Source of the DNA: Ficedula albicollis
Taxonomy: Eukaryota > Chordata > Aves > Passeriformes > Muscicapidae
Direction: 5' to 3'
Assembly: GCF_000247815.1 (NCBI RefSeq)
Contig: NC_021684.1
Coordinates: forward strand, 13,268,558-13,332,557
DNA length: 64,000 nt
The notes below the pieces were generated by a model that worked only from the letters and a program-made list of their open reading frames with translations, did not search any database and had not been told where the DNA came from. Shown here one piece after another: positions 12,707 to 25,009 of the stretch (the stretch's first letter is position 1; every line of letters starts with the position of its first letter). The position numbers and the translations under genes were made by a program.

Positions 12707-15700
12707 GCACACCGGGGCCATACAGATGCGCAGAACAAGATCTTGTCTCCACCCCAGTCTGCTGCCAGGCAAGCCCAGCAAACCCGAGCAAAATGCAGCT
12801 CCAAAGCCAATGAATGAGATGCCAGTGTCAGTCCTGAAGGGTGCTGTTAATTATGGAGCCAGCTGGGAGGCAGCACCTGAGCCCAGGCGCCCCGGGCACG
12901 GCGGTGTGGCAGCGCGGAGCTGAGCAATCACTCCCCAGCAGATTTCTCCCCAGGACAGCTCTGCCTTGGCACTGAGCATTTTTTATGCAGAAGGGAATTT
13001 GCTGAAAGACTCATTTCCTGCTCCCATGATCTGCTCTTAAAGCTCCCAATTAAGTGAAAGTATGTCAAACTGAAGAGCTGTATTTGCTTACTTTCCTCCT
13101 CCAATGCAGCGTTTCTCTGGACTTACACGTTTTTAATGCTATGAAATATGGATGTCTATCCAGAAATGAGAAGTGATGAAGCTGTTGGTTATACAAAATT
13201 AATTCAGTTTCCCACAGAAATGAGTTTTGTATCCTCTTGATTTTGTACCTTTGGAATGTGCTGCACCTGGCTGGGCTCTGAAGGATGAGTGACTGCTGTG
13301 CAGGACAGTTAAAAGCAGAGGAAATGGGGAAAAAAGGTGCCTTAAGGTACAGAAATACCCATGAGCCACCTCTTTCAATGTGCAACAGATAATGAATAAA
13401 CTACCCTATATTTTGTATTTATTTTTGTCACCAAAATCTAATCAAAGTTCATTTTTCTAGAAACTCAATAGTTACATTAAATTAGATTACACAGAAAATT
13501 AAATCATAAATCCATGTAACTAGACCCTGCCTCTGTCTTGGTTGCTTCAAAACACAACTTTGCTCTCTTGAGCACCTCATTTAATTCTAGAAGGCTGAGC
13601 TTCCAAACTACTTATGGATTTGATCATTTAATAACATGAAACAAGTAATTGTGTGGGGAAAAATTTATTATTTAATTAGGCCTTACTGGTAATCAATAGC
13701 AATCTATTAATTCATTAATTTGCATATCCTTTGTTTTATGTGTGTCCACAAATTTTGCTAGCTTTTTTTTTTTAAATTTATCAACTTTCTACCTTCACTA
13801 TGCTAGAGGAGCTCAAACTGTATGTATAAAGCAGAGGAAACAACTGAACAGTGGGAATGCCTGTCTGCCCTATGGAACTGACTGCAGGACAAGATTTAAT
13901 ACTGGAAACAAAAAAGAGAAATAAAACAACAGGGTCTATTCTCCCCAGGATCCATGTATAATTCTCATTAATGTTAATGAAAGATACTGAATGGATATGC
14001 ACTGCAGGGAGTTTATTAGAACTGAATAAATGCTGGTATTTTCCTTTCTTTTTACTTTATAGTTATTAAAACTGGACTTATCCAGGTGAAGTGAGACATA
14101 TTTAAAGAAAAAAACAATGTTATATCGAATTATGCTTCATAGGTTATTTTCTCAAAATACTATTTTTTATTCAGAATTATAGAATTTACACACATTGCTA
14201 ATAACTGCAGGCTTAAATTATAAACTATATAAAATCAAAAAATGACAATTGTAGGATCAAAAATGTTTGTAAAGAAATGGGAAGAGCCCCATTGATTTTG
14301 TTCACTATTTGCACAAGTGCATTGAGCCATTTATACCAGAGAAAGATTTTGCCCCAGACTCCAAGGCTGTGCTACTTACATCAGGCTCAGACAATCGAAG
14401 ACAGGTTATAAATCCACATTCTGCTGGATCATAATTCTGAATGTAACTCAGGGTGGCCTCACCAAAAGGCACAATTGAAAGAATGGCTTTTGTTGAATGC
14501 AGAGATGACTTATTTGCAGGAAAAAAAGATTCATTAAATGCAGTGTGAACTGATCCTCTCCTCAGTCTGGGCAGACTGACCACTCCCTAAAGATAACTCC
14601 CTCCACCTGACATGCTGGAAGGCCAGGTGAGGAAATATCACAGTGATATTATCTTTTATATACTTTCTCAATGGAGAATTAATAAAACTCATTCACAGAT
14701 CTATTAAAACCATTAGAAATATATAGTGTAACCTCTAGGCATTGTGTTTAATATATATAATTATAATTGAAATAAGAAAAATTAAACATTCATGAAATCA
14801 GATAGAAGAGTTATTAATCATTAGAGATTTTAACATCTTTACAAATAAGATCAAGACAATCACTCACATGAGCACTTTCCATCTGCTCTTGTTCATTTTC
14901 TTTCAGCCTCTCACAGAGAGAATTTGGATCAGTGATGCCAGGCTGACGACATGAAATGAAGATTTCATGCTAGCAATGAAGGTGGTAACTCACAAAAAGT
15001 ATAAGTGGAAGAAAAAAGAAAATGGTTTGGTTTGTCCGAGATAATAATGGAGATTACCAAAGGAAAAGCCATTTTTCTCCTTCCAAAGACCTGGGCAATG
15101 TAGCAAACACAGGATGTCTTTCCAATCAAACACTTTATCTCCAGAGCAGGTAATATGTTAATACAGGGAATTAAAGATTCTTCTCACATTTTCTGTTTGT
15201 AATCTCAGTTAAGGAGATAGTCTAATTGTTGATAGATTAATTTTGGTGTTCCCCAATTTATGTCAATTGTGGCATCATTACTAAACTACCCAGAGATGTT
15301 TTTATTTACAGAACTCGTTATGCAGAAGTTTCAATGATAATTTTTCTTTCTTTCAAAAGCCAGGGACTGAAGAGTGGTTATGAATTGAAAGAAAATGCTG
15401 AGCAGCAGCACCTAATTCAGGCACAGAATAATTTATTTTAAAAAATCCTAATCCTGAACTAACAAGTTATCTACCAAGAATTTCTCTCCAGATGTTGATT
15501 TTTTTAAATGTGATTCAAAGCAGAGAAGAGGCCAAACGCCTCAACCTTATTTTACCAGGTTTACATTTATAGAAAAGTTACATTTATAGAAGAATCAGGT
15601 TTTGTTTCATGACTATTCCTTTCTCTTTTTAAAGGCACATCTCCTGACATTTGGTAAATGTGTGTGTGCACAATCCATCCAGAGACACTCAGATTTCTGC

Positions 15701-16932
15701 AAATGGGAAGGTTTGGGTGTTTCTCCCTGCAGAGAGTGCTGCACCTCAGTTTCCTGGGAAAGCAGCACAGCACAACTGACAGAGGATTTCTCAGTAGCCG
15801 CCCCTGAAACTGAAACACATTGCAGTATCCTGACTTACTGGCTTTTTTTTAAAAAACAGTAAAAATATTACCTACTTCTCACCCTGTCATCCTGTCTGGA
15901 GCTTGCTGAGCAAGTTTTATTCTATTATTTTAACCTTAGTTTTCCATTTCTAAATCACTTCAAGCAGTGTAAGAAAGAAAATCCTGCATGGGCTAACATG
16001 GTGCTGCCAGATCAGATTAAAATGGACTAGGTCAGATATCCCTGCATTTCAGATGTGCTTTCCACAGACTACAGGGCAGCCACCAACTCTTTCATGTGAC
16101 ACAGGAACACAGGGCTAGGAAAAGCCTCCATTCCATTGATATTACATGCAAAACACTCCTTCTTTGTTGACATTTTTAAGAAGCAAACTCCTCTAAGCAG
16201 TGCAGGCTCTCTGGGGATCTGCAGGAACAGCTTTAAGTACACACTTCTTTCATTTTCAGGAGAGGAGGTGATTTTCAGGGGTAAAAATATGGAGCCAACT
16301 TTTTCTTTCTTACTGCACTGATAAGGCATCCGGGGCTCCAGTAAGTGCATTGCCTTTGTCTGGCCAAACTGGGTCACTACCACGCACAAAGAACCTGATC
16401 CTGCCCTGTCTCAGCATCCACCCCCACAGCTGAGGCACCAAAGCTTAGCACAGATCAGTCAACTGAAAATGCCCTTGGGCAAGAACACCCAATAAACCCG
16501 ACCACAAACAGTTTAAGGAGGGTAAATGCCTGCTTATGGAAGGCAGGCACTGGCATGAAGCAGAGAAGTCTGTTTTGCACATGACCTCTTGACATCCCTT
16601 CTAATCTGTGGTCAGCATAGGAATGATTTTATGTGGATCTTGGAAAAACAGTACCTGGTAGGCAAGAATGCAAAGTCAAACGTGCAAAATCACATGAGAT
16701 CAGAGCACAGACACATCATGTTTCATTTTAAAGCATTATATTAATTTTTAGAAGGAGTCAGAAACCTATTGAACTGAAATCTAGCTTTGCAACACTTGCT
16801 TAAAAAACAATTTCCACCTACCACAAAACACAGAAAAACATCAAGTTACACATCTGAATTAAATGGGATTACTTTTGCACATTTCTTGGTGAGATACATT
16901 TTAGTTGAAAACAATGTTTTGTAACAAATTTT

Positions 16933-16957
16933 AAAAAAACAACAACAACAACAAAAA
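16933..16957. repeat. (AAC)n-type microsatellite
   Basis: A seven-A run is followed by about five CAA units and a second six-A run. It is a simple repeat with no other significance visible. Confidence 0.85.
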
Positions 16958-18950
16958 ACCAACCTGAGCATTCCCTCTTAGATGTGGAGTTTAATAAGAT
17001 ACGAGACTGACAAAGAGAAGTGTTATGGATGAGATGGAGCTTGGAAAGAAATTCATACACTAACCACACAAAAATTAATCAGAGAGCCTTGACTGTGCTA
17101 TTAATGATTTTAGACCTCATGCATAGGATTTCAAAAGGTTTTACACTTCGAGTACAATATGGTATTTGTAGGACCTGTACTCAAGAGTGGCATTTGATTG
17201 ATTGTACATACTCCGAGACAGGGAGTGCTTTAAATGCAAAACATATTGCTGTAACATGGGAACAAAGAAGTGAAAGATACTTTCTAATTAAAACAGAGGA
17301 TTTTGATCCTAATCTCAGTCATTGTGTGGCAAATAAAGAGCAGCATGTCATGGATTTCTCAACACCCCTCCCTATATTGGTTTTTTTTGGTCAAAACATG
17401 CCAATTCAATAAAACAGAATTTTCCAAAGGTGGTTTTTTTTTTCAGAAAAAAAAAGTTTTTGTTGTCAAATACTCGTAATATAACATTTTCAGAGGAAAA
17501 ATTGTCCACCTTTTCACTAGAAATACTTTTTCATTTTGAAATGTAACTGCTTATTGAAGGAAAGAAAAAAAAAAAGGCTGATTTGTTCAAGATTCTTCTG
17601 CCCCAAAATTGTAAATATCTGAATACATACGGGGTAAAAAACAAACAACAAAAAAAGGATATTTTTAAATCTATTGTCAAAGCAGGACAGGCTGTCCTGG
17701 AGCTGCAGAGGGGCAGAGGTGGAGGTGTTTAACCTTTTCTGTGGGAATTAGTCAGGTCACCAAAGGCGACTGAAAGTTCACTTGGAGCAGCTGCTGGCAC
17801 AGCCACTGCCTCTCCAGGCTCTGCTGGCACAAGGTGTGGCTGCTGGGGGCTGGGGCAGGCACATCCACCCTGCCATGGACTCACTCCCTCCCTGCCATGC
17901 AGGGGTTGGGCAGAGCTGGGGGCCCCTTGGTCCAGCTCCCAGCCACCAAACCCAGGAGAGGAAAAGCCCAGGGCAGCTCTGGGGCTGAAAGGGAACGTGC
18001 CCAGCCAGGATGGAGCTGGATGTGGCCAGCAGAGCTGCAGGACTTTTAATATCTGCACGCCAAAGCAATTTAGACAAGCATTTGAACCCACTTACTTGCT
18101 TATTATAGTTTAATTTAGACAGTGTCAATATCTGTGACTAGCTCTGGGGATATTTTTGGAATTAAACTACCTAAAGAGAACATTCATCTAAGAAATCCAT
18201 ATGGCAGGAAAGAAGGGTAGAACTAGCATGGAATAGTAAAATGTTCCTTTTCATCACCATTCTTCAACTTACATCTCTGGAAATTTCATTTACTATCCTT
18301 ATTTATACTTGCCTATTTTTAACCCTGTTTTGTTTGGGGGTTTTGTTTGGTTTTGTTCTTTTATTTCTATACTCCATATAGACTCTTCTGTGTTTGTATA
18401 GGGACTGAGGATTATATTGCTTTATAAGTCAGAGATACAGCATTCCATTCACTACTGAACATTCAAAATGATCTAGATTCAGGACTATCATAATTCACTG
18501 GTAAAGAGAATCTTTCAAAAATTTCAGTCCCCATCCCTTCAGGAAACTTCACAACCCAGTATTTCTAGATCAGACTTCATTATCCAGGTCATCATTTCAA
18601 TTTATCAGTGCCTTGGGGCCCTTGCTATTCACAGCTAGGATGGTGTTATGTCCATCAATCACTAGGCTGTTTCCACTTTTCTTTCATCTTCTTCAGTCTT
18701 CAAGACAATCTCTAAAACTTTCTATGGGTGTATACTGAACACAGACACCTCTTATTTCTGTCAACTGTTACATGTTTGAAGTACAGGAACTGATCTGTAC
18801 AAATTATGGGGCCAAAAGAACTGCTTTCGTTCTAGGCCCTGTAAATTATTATTTGTTTTAGGGAAGGGTTTACAGATTTACAAGTACCTCTAAAATGTAT
18901 AAGCCTGGCAAACAAAATAGCAATATTTTTTTTCAGTAAAGCTTATTGTT

Positions 18951-19104
18951 CAGTCAAAAACCAAATGTTACATTTATGAAGAGAAGTAAGAACCTGACAA
19001 AGCAAATACTTATTAGGACTTCTTTTGCAGTCAAAAACCAAATGTTACATGTTATGAAGAGAAGTAAGAACCTGACAAAGCAAAGACTTATTAGGACTTC
19101 TTTG
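18951..19104. repeat. Tandem duplication, period 77 bp
   Basis: Two adjacent copies, 18951-19027 and 19028-19104, each begin CAGTCAAAAACCAAATGTTA and end ...TTAGGACTTCTTT. They differ at few positions: one extra G near ACATGTTATG and AAATAC versus AAAGAC. The open frame across the pair simply repeats a peptide and is not taken as coding. Confidence 0.93.
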
Positions 19105-19320
19105 AATCATAGAAAACACAGGTCAGGCCAAAGGACTGAAAGGAGATTTAGACCAACACAAGGCAGATTTTGAAAAAAGCCCTGAAGGAGAGGGCAGGAA
19201 TTATTATTCAGAGTGAGTTGAAACCATAGAGCTGGCAAAAAGCTCTAAGGGAGGGGGGAGAAACTCTCTGGATGATCCTGCTGCTTGTCTGCCTCTGTAA
19301 GGGGCAGTATAATCCCAGCT

Positions 19321-19429
19321 TTGAAAATACACATCACTAGCCCCAAACCACCCAAACCAAATACAGTACTGAAATTGAAAATACACATCACTAGCCCCAA
19401 ACCACCCCAAACCAACTACAGTACTGAAA
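19321..19429. repeat. Tandem duplication, period 54 bp
   Basis: Copies at 19321-19374 and 19375-19429 both read TTGAAAATACACATCACTAG followed by CCCCAAACCACC, and end in ACAGTACTGAAA. The second copy has one extra C and one A-to-C change. It lies 217 bp from the 77-bp duplication. Confidence 0.92.
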
Positions 19430-19480
19430 CAGAAAGAAAATTTTGAGCTCAAAACAGACGTAGCAGCCCCCAGACTACTG

Positions 19481-19530
19481 AATTTGCTGTCTACTACTGC
19501 AGACTACTGCAATTGCAGACTACTGCAATT
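19481..19530. repeat. Short imperfect tandem repeat, about 16 bp unit
   Basis: CAGACTACTG recurs three times, at about 19481, 19500 and 19516; the last two copies are followed by CAATT. A partial TACTACTG lies between the first and second. It continues the duplication cluster of this segment. Confidence 0.8.
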
Positions 19531-22500
19531 ACCTGCCCACAATATTACACAGTCTCCAACCAAATACTGTTAGTGTGGTTCTCAGAGTAATTCAAAAACA
19601 CTGCTGCACTTCCTCAAATCATTTTTGGACGTGTCACAAGCTTCCAAGAGAATCATCACTCTTAAGGCTAAAGCACAGGAGACAATTTGTTCACGTTTCA
19701 GTACAATTTGGTTTTCAAAAATTTGTTTCTTCCAAGGCTCTTCGTACCTGAATTTTTAGGTTTGTTTAAAGGTAAGAAAAATCTTCACATTTCTTAAACA
19801 CCTTTTTTCTTTTTGTTCTTCCAAGAGAGCAAAAGAGGGTTTCTAGTACTCCACTAAACCAGGACTCACGTCTGCTGGTCTGCAGGGAAAGAAGGCTGAG
19901 GCATCAAAAGTATTGCAGTTAGTGAATTTAATCCTTCCAATACAATTAGTCTGCAATGCCATCTGATTAAATTTTAAGACTCGAACCTCAAGTCCAGTAC
20001 TTCAGGTCAAGACATAAATACACAAAGAGGATGAAAGAGAAGTCTGCTGTGGGCTTAAATGAGCCCTGGGCTCCACAGATCAGGGAAAGATTTTTGAGAA
20101 ATGCAAGCCAGGTGGATTGATTTAACACAGCATTAAAAAACATCTGGAAAAGAAAAATATGAACATCAAAAATAATCATGAGACAATCTTCTCAGTGTAA
20201 AATAACTAGTGGAATGTGTGACACATAAAATAAGTTTGTACAGACATACCCACACTGCCACCATCAGCTTTGCTTTCTCATTTATTTAGGGGAACCTGTA
20301 ATTGGCAAACAGGCCCTTTCTCATGGATAACAGAGGAGGTGCTGAGCTGCTGGAGACTTCAACACTGCTGCAAAATAGAGGATGTGCTCATACATGTTTG
20401 TGCAATGGACACTTGCTGTGCAATATTATCTTGTCTCTACAGATAAATTAGTTGCCTCATGCTCCTGCCAGCTTGATTTGTTTAGCCTTTACAGAGTACA
20501 GAATCCATGGAGTTTCTTGTGATTGAATCTCACATAAGAGGTAAACCTGAGAGCTTATTCTACACTAAGCTATACATCCACCCAGGCAGCCAGAGAATTT
20601 GCTGACTTGATGATGAAAAGAAGGCTATAAAACATACGAGGGAAATCTTGAAACGTCGCTCACTTGACATAGCAATAAGAGCCCTGCATTACGATGCAGA
20701 GCTGATTTCCATGATCCATGAAATTGCCTGGATATTTAAGGCATTCTCAAAGAGAACCAGCATGAAACTCACCCTCCATTCCCAGCACAAGGGCACCATG
20801 GGTTTTGTGTTCTCCAATAAAAAGAGAGCTCAAAATTGCAGAGATTAATAGTATTTATGGGAGGACCTAAATACAATTTCCTTCCTTTCTCAAATAATAA
20901 GAAATAAGTATTCAAAATCTCTTGAATGCTAAAAGACAGTTTTGCTTGCTGACACACTGCTCAGGTGCCAGAGATGCTCAAGTTCTCCGTTGTGAGTGCT
21001 TCAAGAACCTCTCCCAATAAAACAGTGTGCAATTTTGTGACCATCTTTGGAGAAGCTAATTTGTTTGTCCCATAAATAGGTGACAGGGCTGGGATAGGTA
21101 CAATAGGTGGAAAGCTATGAAAAATATTATGAAGCAATATATTGCATTATTTTACAGTCTGAGACTTGGGACACAGTTCAGAATCCCTTAGCATGTGTGT
21201 ATTTCCAGCTGCTAAAAGCTGAGAAAAGACCCATCTATACTTACAAATACTGGTGAGCTGAGGGTCAGGTATAATTACTTCCAAAGATCCAGTGAAAACA
21301 CCCAGTAAAGGGGGAATTTGAAAGGGCCATAAGCTTCCCTGAACATGGACCTGCAGGCTCTGCTACCTTGGAGGCAAAGCAGGAACAGAGTACAGCAATA
21401 ATGAAACTACAATTAAATCATGAACAGCTTCCCATTAGGTAACTAGAAAGGATTTAACACAAAGTGCACACACCAGCAGCTTTCACACCACCAAAAGGGA
21501 CATGGAACACTGACAGACAACATTACCACTGATTTCTAGCCAAAATCACATGGAAAGGTCCTCTCCTTTCTACCTGTGCATACATTGCACTTATAATTTT
21601 CAGTATCTCCATAGCAAAGAAAGACCTGAGACTTATATTCAGGTTCAAGATTTTTCTTGTACATGCATTACCATTTCTTCTTGTGGACAAAGGAGAATTG
21701 CCTAATCTTTTCCAGACTTAATTTCTCAGATTTTGTCTTCAGCAAGGCAGATAGCCCTTCCCATTTTGTAGTAAAATTTTGTACTGAGCAATTGAAAAGT
21801 CAATATCCTTCTCCTGCTTCCTGTATTTCTGTTCCTCCACAGCACATATAGTAGCCTGTATTTACACAAGTATACAGAATTATACAAAATACAAAGGGAA
21901 AGGACTCTTGAAACCATCTGGTATGTGACCCCATTCAAAGCAAAATCAGCTACACCTAATTAGCTCCTGAGATACGCTTGCCTACCCTACTTAAACAGTC
22001 TCCACAAACTCCCTTGGATATTTGTTGTGATGTTTTGCTATTTTTACTTTTAGAATACTTTTTTAATGTTTGGTCTGTTCCAGAAATTTTAATTAAAAGC
22101 TCCCTCAGAGGAGACTGGATTATGGTGGATTCTCATACATGAAAAAAAACTCCAAATAAATCCACATTGAGAAACACGACACATTGAATTTAAGGTTCAT
22201 AAATTATTTGTAGGTCACATAGGTGTTATTCCTAACTTTGTGATTCAGAACAGTTTAAATGAAACCAGTTATTTGTGTATCCACATTATTGTTCACTTAA
22301 AAGAAGATCTTGATCACAGTAATTTCTTTCCTGATTGAAGTTTTGAAAGCTCTAAATTCTGTGAAGAAAATAGTTGCTGGCATTTTTGGATAATAAACAT
22401 CGCAAAGAGATGATGATAAATTACACTGTTGCCCGATGGTGCAGAAAAGTGGAGAAATGTAAACTGATAACCTCTGATTTATGAATACACACTTGTTATT

Positions 22501-23958
22501 GCAAAGTCTAGGGGTTCACAGTTGTAGGAATGGGTCATTTTCATCTCAGTGTTTATTAAAAATGTGAGAAGGAGGCATGAAGGGTGGCTGCCATTTTGCA
22601 ATAAACACTTAATGCTCTTTGTTTCCAGTAAAAACTCAAAGCAATACAGAACTTCCTGCCTTTTTAAGGCCTACATAAGCATTTGTTACTGTTCACAATC
22701 AAGTAGATGGGAATTTTTACATCTGCCTTTGCTCATTCATTTAAATCATTCTTCTCACATATAACCATTCCTATACACCTTTTCTTTACAGAGAGAAAAA
22801 CACTTGTCCAAGATATTAAAATAAATCCTCAGATTTTCTTTGTAAATCATATTGGTGATAACAGCAAAACTTAATTTGAAACTGTTTAAAATTATTATTT
22901 CACCTATCAACAGACACTGCCAGTGAAACCCACCCAATGCACTCAAAGTCAAGAGTCAAGGAATCTGTTTTGTCACCGTACAGAAATAAATTATGTTACA
23001 TTCCTTCATCACATCCCAAGCTTGATGACACTGTAATTTCTTCTTCTCTCTCCCTATTACCTGTTGAATATTCAAAGCAGGCAGCAAAAGGGAGAAGGAA
23101 AAAATAAGGCCAATGCAGCAAATTGGAAAAAAAGTAAAATGTTCCTCTATCCACAGTCATTTGGTTGTTAGTTATCTTAATCAACTCAAACAGGTTCTCT
23201 GAGACATCTAATTTGATTTTACAAAGTGCTAACCCACAGCCATATTTGACTTTCTGCTGATTCCAGAGGTAAAAAATAGCCTTTATCTAATGTGGAGGCA
23301 TATCATCTAACTGCACATGCAATTGCATTTGCATTGCGAGGCAGTGACACATGGCTGGAGAGACATCTTGGATGCTATCTGTGGTATTACTCACGTGGAG
23401 AATAGAATAATAAACCCTTCTCTTCCCTTCCACCCTCCCACCTTTTTTTGGAAGTACACTTAAAATCTGGTTTTTAGCTTCACTGGGCCCATTACATTTG
23501 AACTTCAGTAACGAGAATGAGATATGAATACATTGAGAGAAAGCATAGACAAAAGGTATATTTTCATAATGTGGTTCAGTTTAACTGTTCCTATAATTAG
23601 CTACAACTCATTAGGCAATAAACAGAAAAACAAAGAGATCATGAATGGAAGGGCAATATTTTCTCCATAGAACAAACAAAAAACTAAACCAGATGCCTCT
23701 TTCATGAGGCTTTCCTTGCATAAATACACCCAGCAGCTTAGAAAAGATATTTTTGTGATTGAAAATTTTTGTCTAAGAGGAAAACCTGTAAACATTATCT
23801 TGTGCAATTTCAATAAAAAGTATTTACTGCTATTGTACACTTGGGATTTTTTGGTCTCAAGGATAAAATAACAACATATCAACTTGATGATGAGCTTTGA
23901 TCTTTTATTAGTTCTTATAATTGTGTCTTAATTTGTATTCTGCATACTAAGCACTCAC

Positions 23959-23988
23959 CTTCACTGTCTGTCCAGCTTCAGGGCCATC
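23959..23988 (-). CDS. FHIT: FHIT coding microexon 7 (human residues 84-93)
   Basis: This 30-nt minus-strand exon encodes DGPEAGQTVK, identical to human FHIT 84-93. The acceptor is a pyrimidine-rich tract ending TTGCTTACAG and the donor is GTGAGTGC, close to consensus. It begins and ends at phase 0, so it joins exon 6 (which ends with the complete Gln83 codon) without disturbing the frame. The next FHIT residue would be His94, the first histidine of the HVHVH triad, so all catalytic histidines lie on a later exon not in this window. Skipping this microexon would delete ten residues in frame. It is too short for any open-frame search and was recognised from splice signals plus protein match. 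Intron reading past the donor hits a stop after three codons. Confidence 0.97.
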
Positions 23989-24863
23989 CTGTAAGCAAAG
24001 GGAAAAGTCTCAGGTTAGAGGATCTAACCAGGATCACACAGAAATTCAGAAATCTTACTCAATAATCATTTACATCAATACACTGTCTGTTAAATTAGCA
24101 TATTTTTCCTGAGGACCATTCATCACTAATTTTTTGGACAAAGCTTCTTTCCATATCATACACCAGCAAAGTGAGAAACTATCATCACAAAAACAACAGT
24201 TCCTATTTTTCATTTTTTCAGGTTATATTTTTCAATAGCTAGAAATAGATTTCTGATCCTTGTGAAAATAAAATCACATGTGGAAGTAAGAATTTAATCA
24301 AAGTATGCTTGCTTAAATTCTTATTCTAGTAAGTGGGCTTAGTCTCCTGGTTTGCTTTAAACATTTTTGGTATAAAAACATCCAGCACAAACAACTGAAA
24401 GGTCAGAATTTATAATGTATTTACATGGCTACAGCTCTCTGCCTGCATATAAATAGCTGTGAGGAGGGATCACCTATCTCAAGTGTGTGCAGTGGGTTAT
24501 GTGTGGAACAGGGGATGTAGCTGCCTTCTCTAGAGGTCAACCCTGCAAACACTTCCTTGAAGGAAGAATATTTCCTGAAATACTCACAAACAAGCACAGC
24601 ATTTGAGAGTGTTTGCTGGCTTTATCCCAGGTTTTGCAGTTATTAATTAACCACACTTTCCCGCTGGTTTCCTTTTTAGATTTTTCAATGGCAAATCTGG
24701 AAGACTGCAATGCAGTTATTTGGCTCCTTGTTTTTTATTACTGTTATTTTGCATTTATTGCCTCTTGAAGTTCCAATGTCCTTTAGTGATTAGACTAGGG
24801 AAAAAGGCAGAAAGCTTGATAAAACAAACCATTAAACCTCTCTTAGCTGACTGGTTGACAAAC
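23989..24863 (-). other. FHIT: FHIT intron 6 (875 bp)
   Basis: Complete intron between exons 6 and 7, from donor GTTTGT (24863 downward) to acceptor ...CTTACAG (23989). It is AT-rich, with no recognisable repeat, open frame or RNA. It is very short compared with the flanking introns, of which at least 39 kb and 24 kb lie in this window. Confidence 0.9.
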
Positions 24864-25009
24864 CTGGATGGAAAAGGTGAGCGAGGTGCCATGGAAATGT
24901 TTCTCCACCACGTTTCCAACCCTCTGTGCCGTGCAGAACAAATCAGCCACTTCCTCGGGACACAGGTCACGGAAACGCTCCACCGGCCGCAGGGGACAAA
25001 CCAGGACAT
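24864..25009 (-). CDS. FHIT: FHIT coding exon 6 (human residues 35-83)
   Basis: Read on the minus strand, this 146-nt exon follows an acceptor ending CCACCTTCAG (AG at 25011-25010) and ends CAG before a donor GTTTGTC. It starts at phase 1: the first two bases, AT, complete a His codon (His35) whose C would come from exon 5. The next 48 codons read [12 protein letters not shown]... and end ...[12 protein letters not shown], matching human FHIT 36-83 with 7 substitutions over the 49 residues: H48R, R51C, D53E, Q60C, T62A, T67N and M82I. Conserved features include the substrate-contacting Gln83 as the last codon and the [10 protein letters not shown] strand. The exon is GC-rich and CpG-containing in an AT-rich setting. 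Reading through the donor gives a stop within seven codons, which supports the boundary. The donor is weak at +3 and +4 (T, T). Human FHIT has the same 49-residue block in this position. This is a partial CDS, and the upstream ATG in the same open frame is not the FHIT start. Confidence 0.97.

Noticed and set aside
17020..17412. 130-codon plus-strand open frame
   Set aside because: It is the longest non-artefact frame, but it has no recognised family, no splice signals and unremarkable composition. It also lies antisense in an FHIT intron. Chance is sufficient explanation without conservation data.
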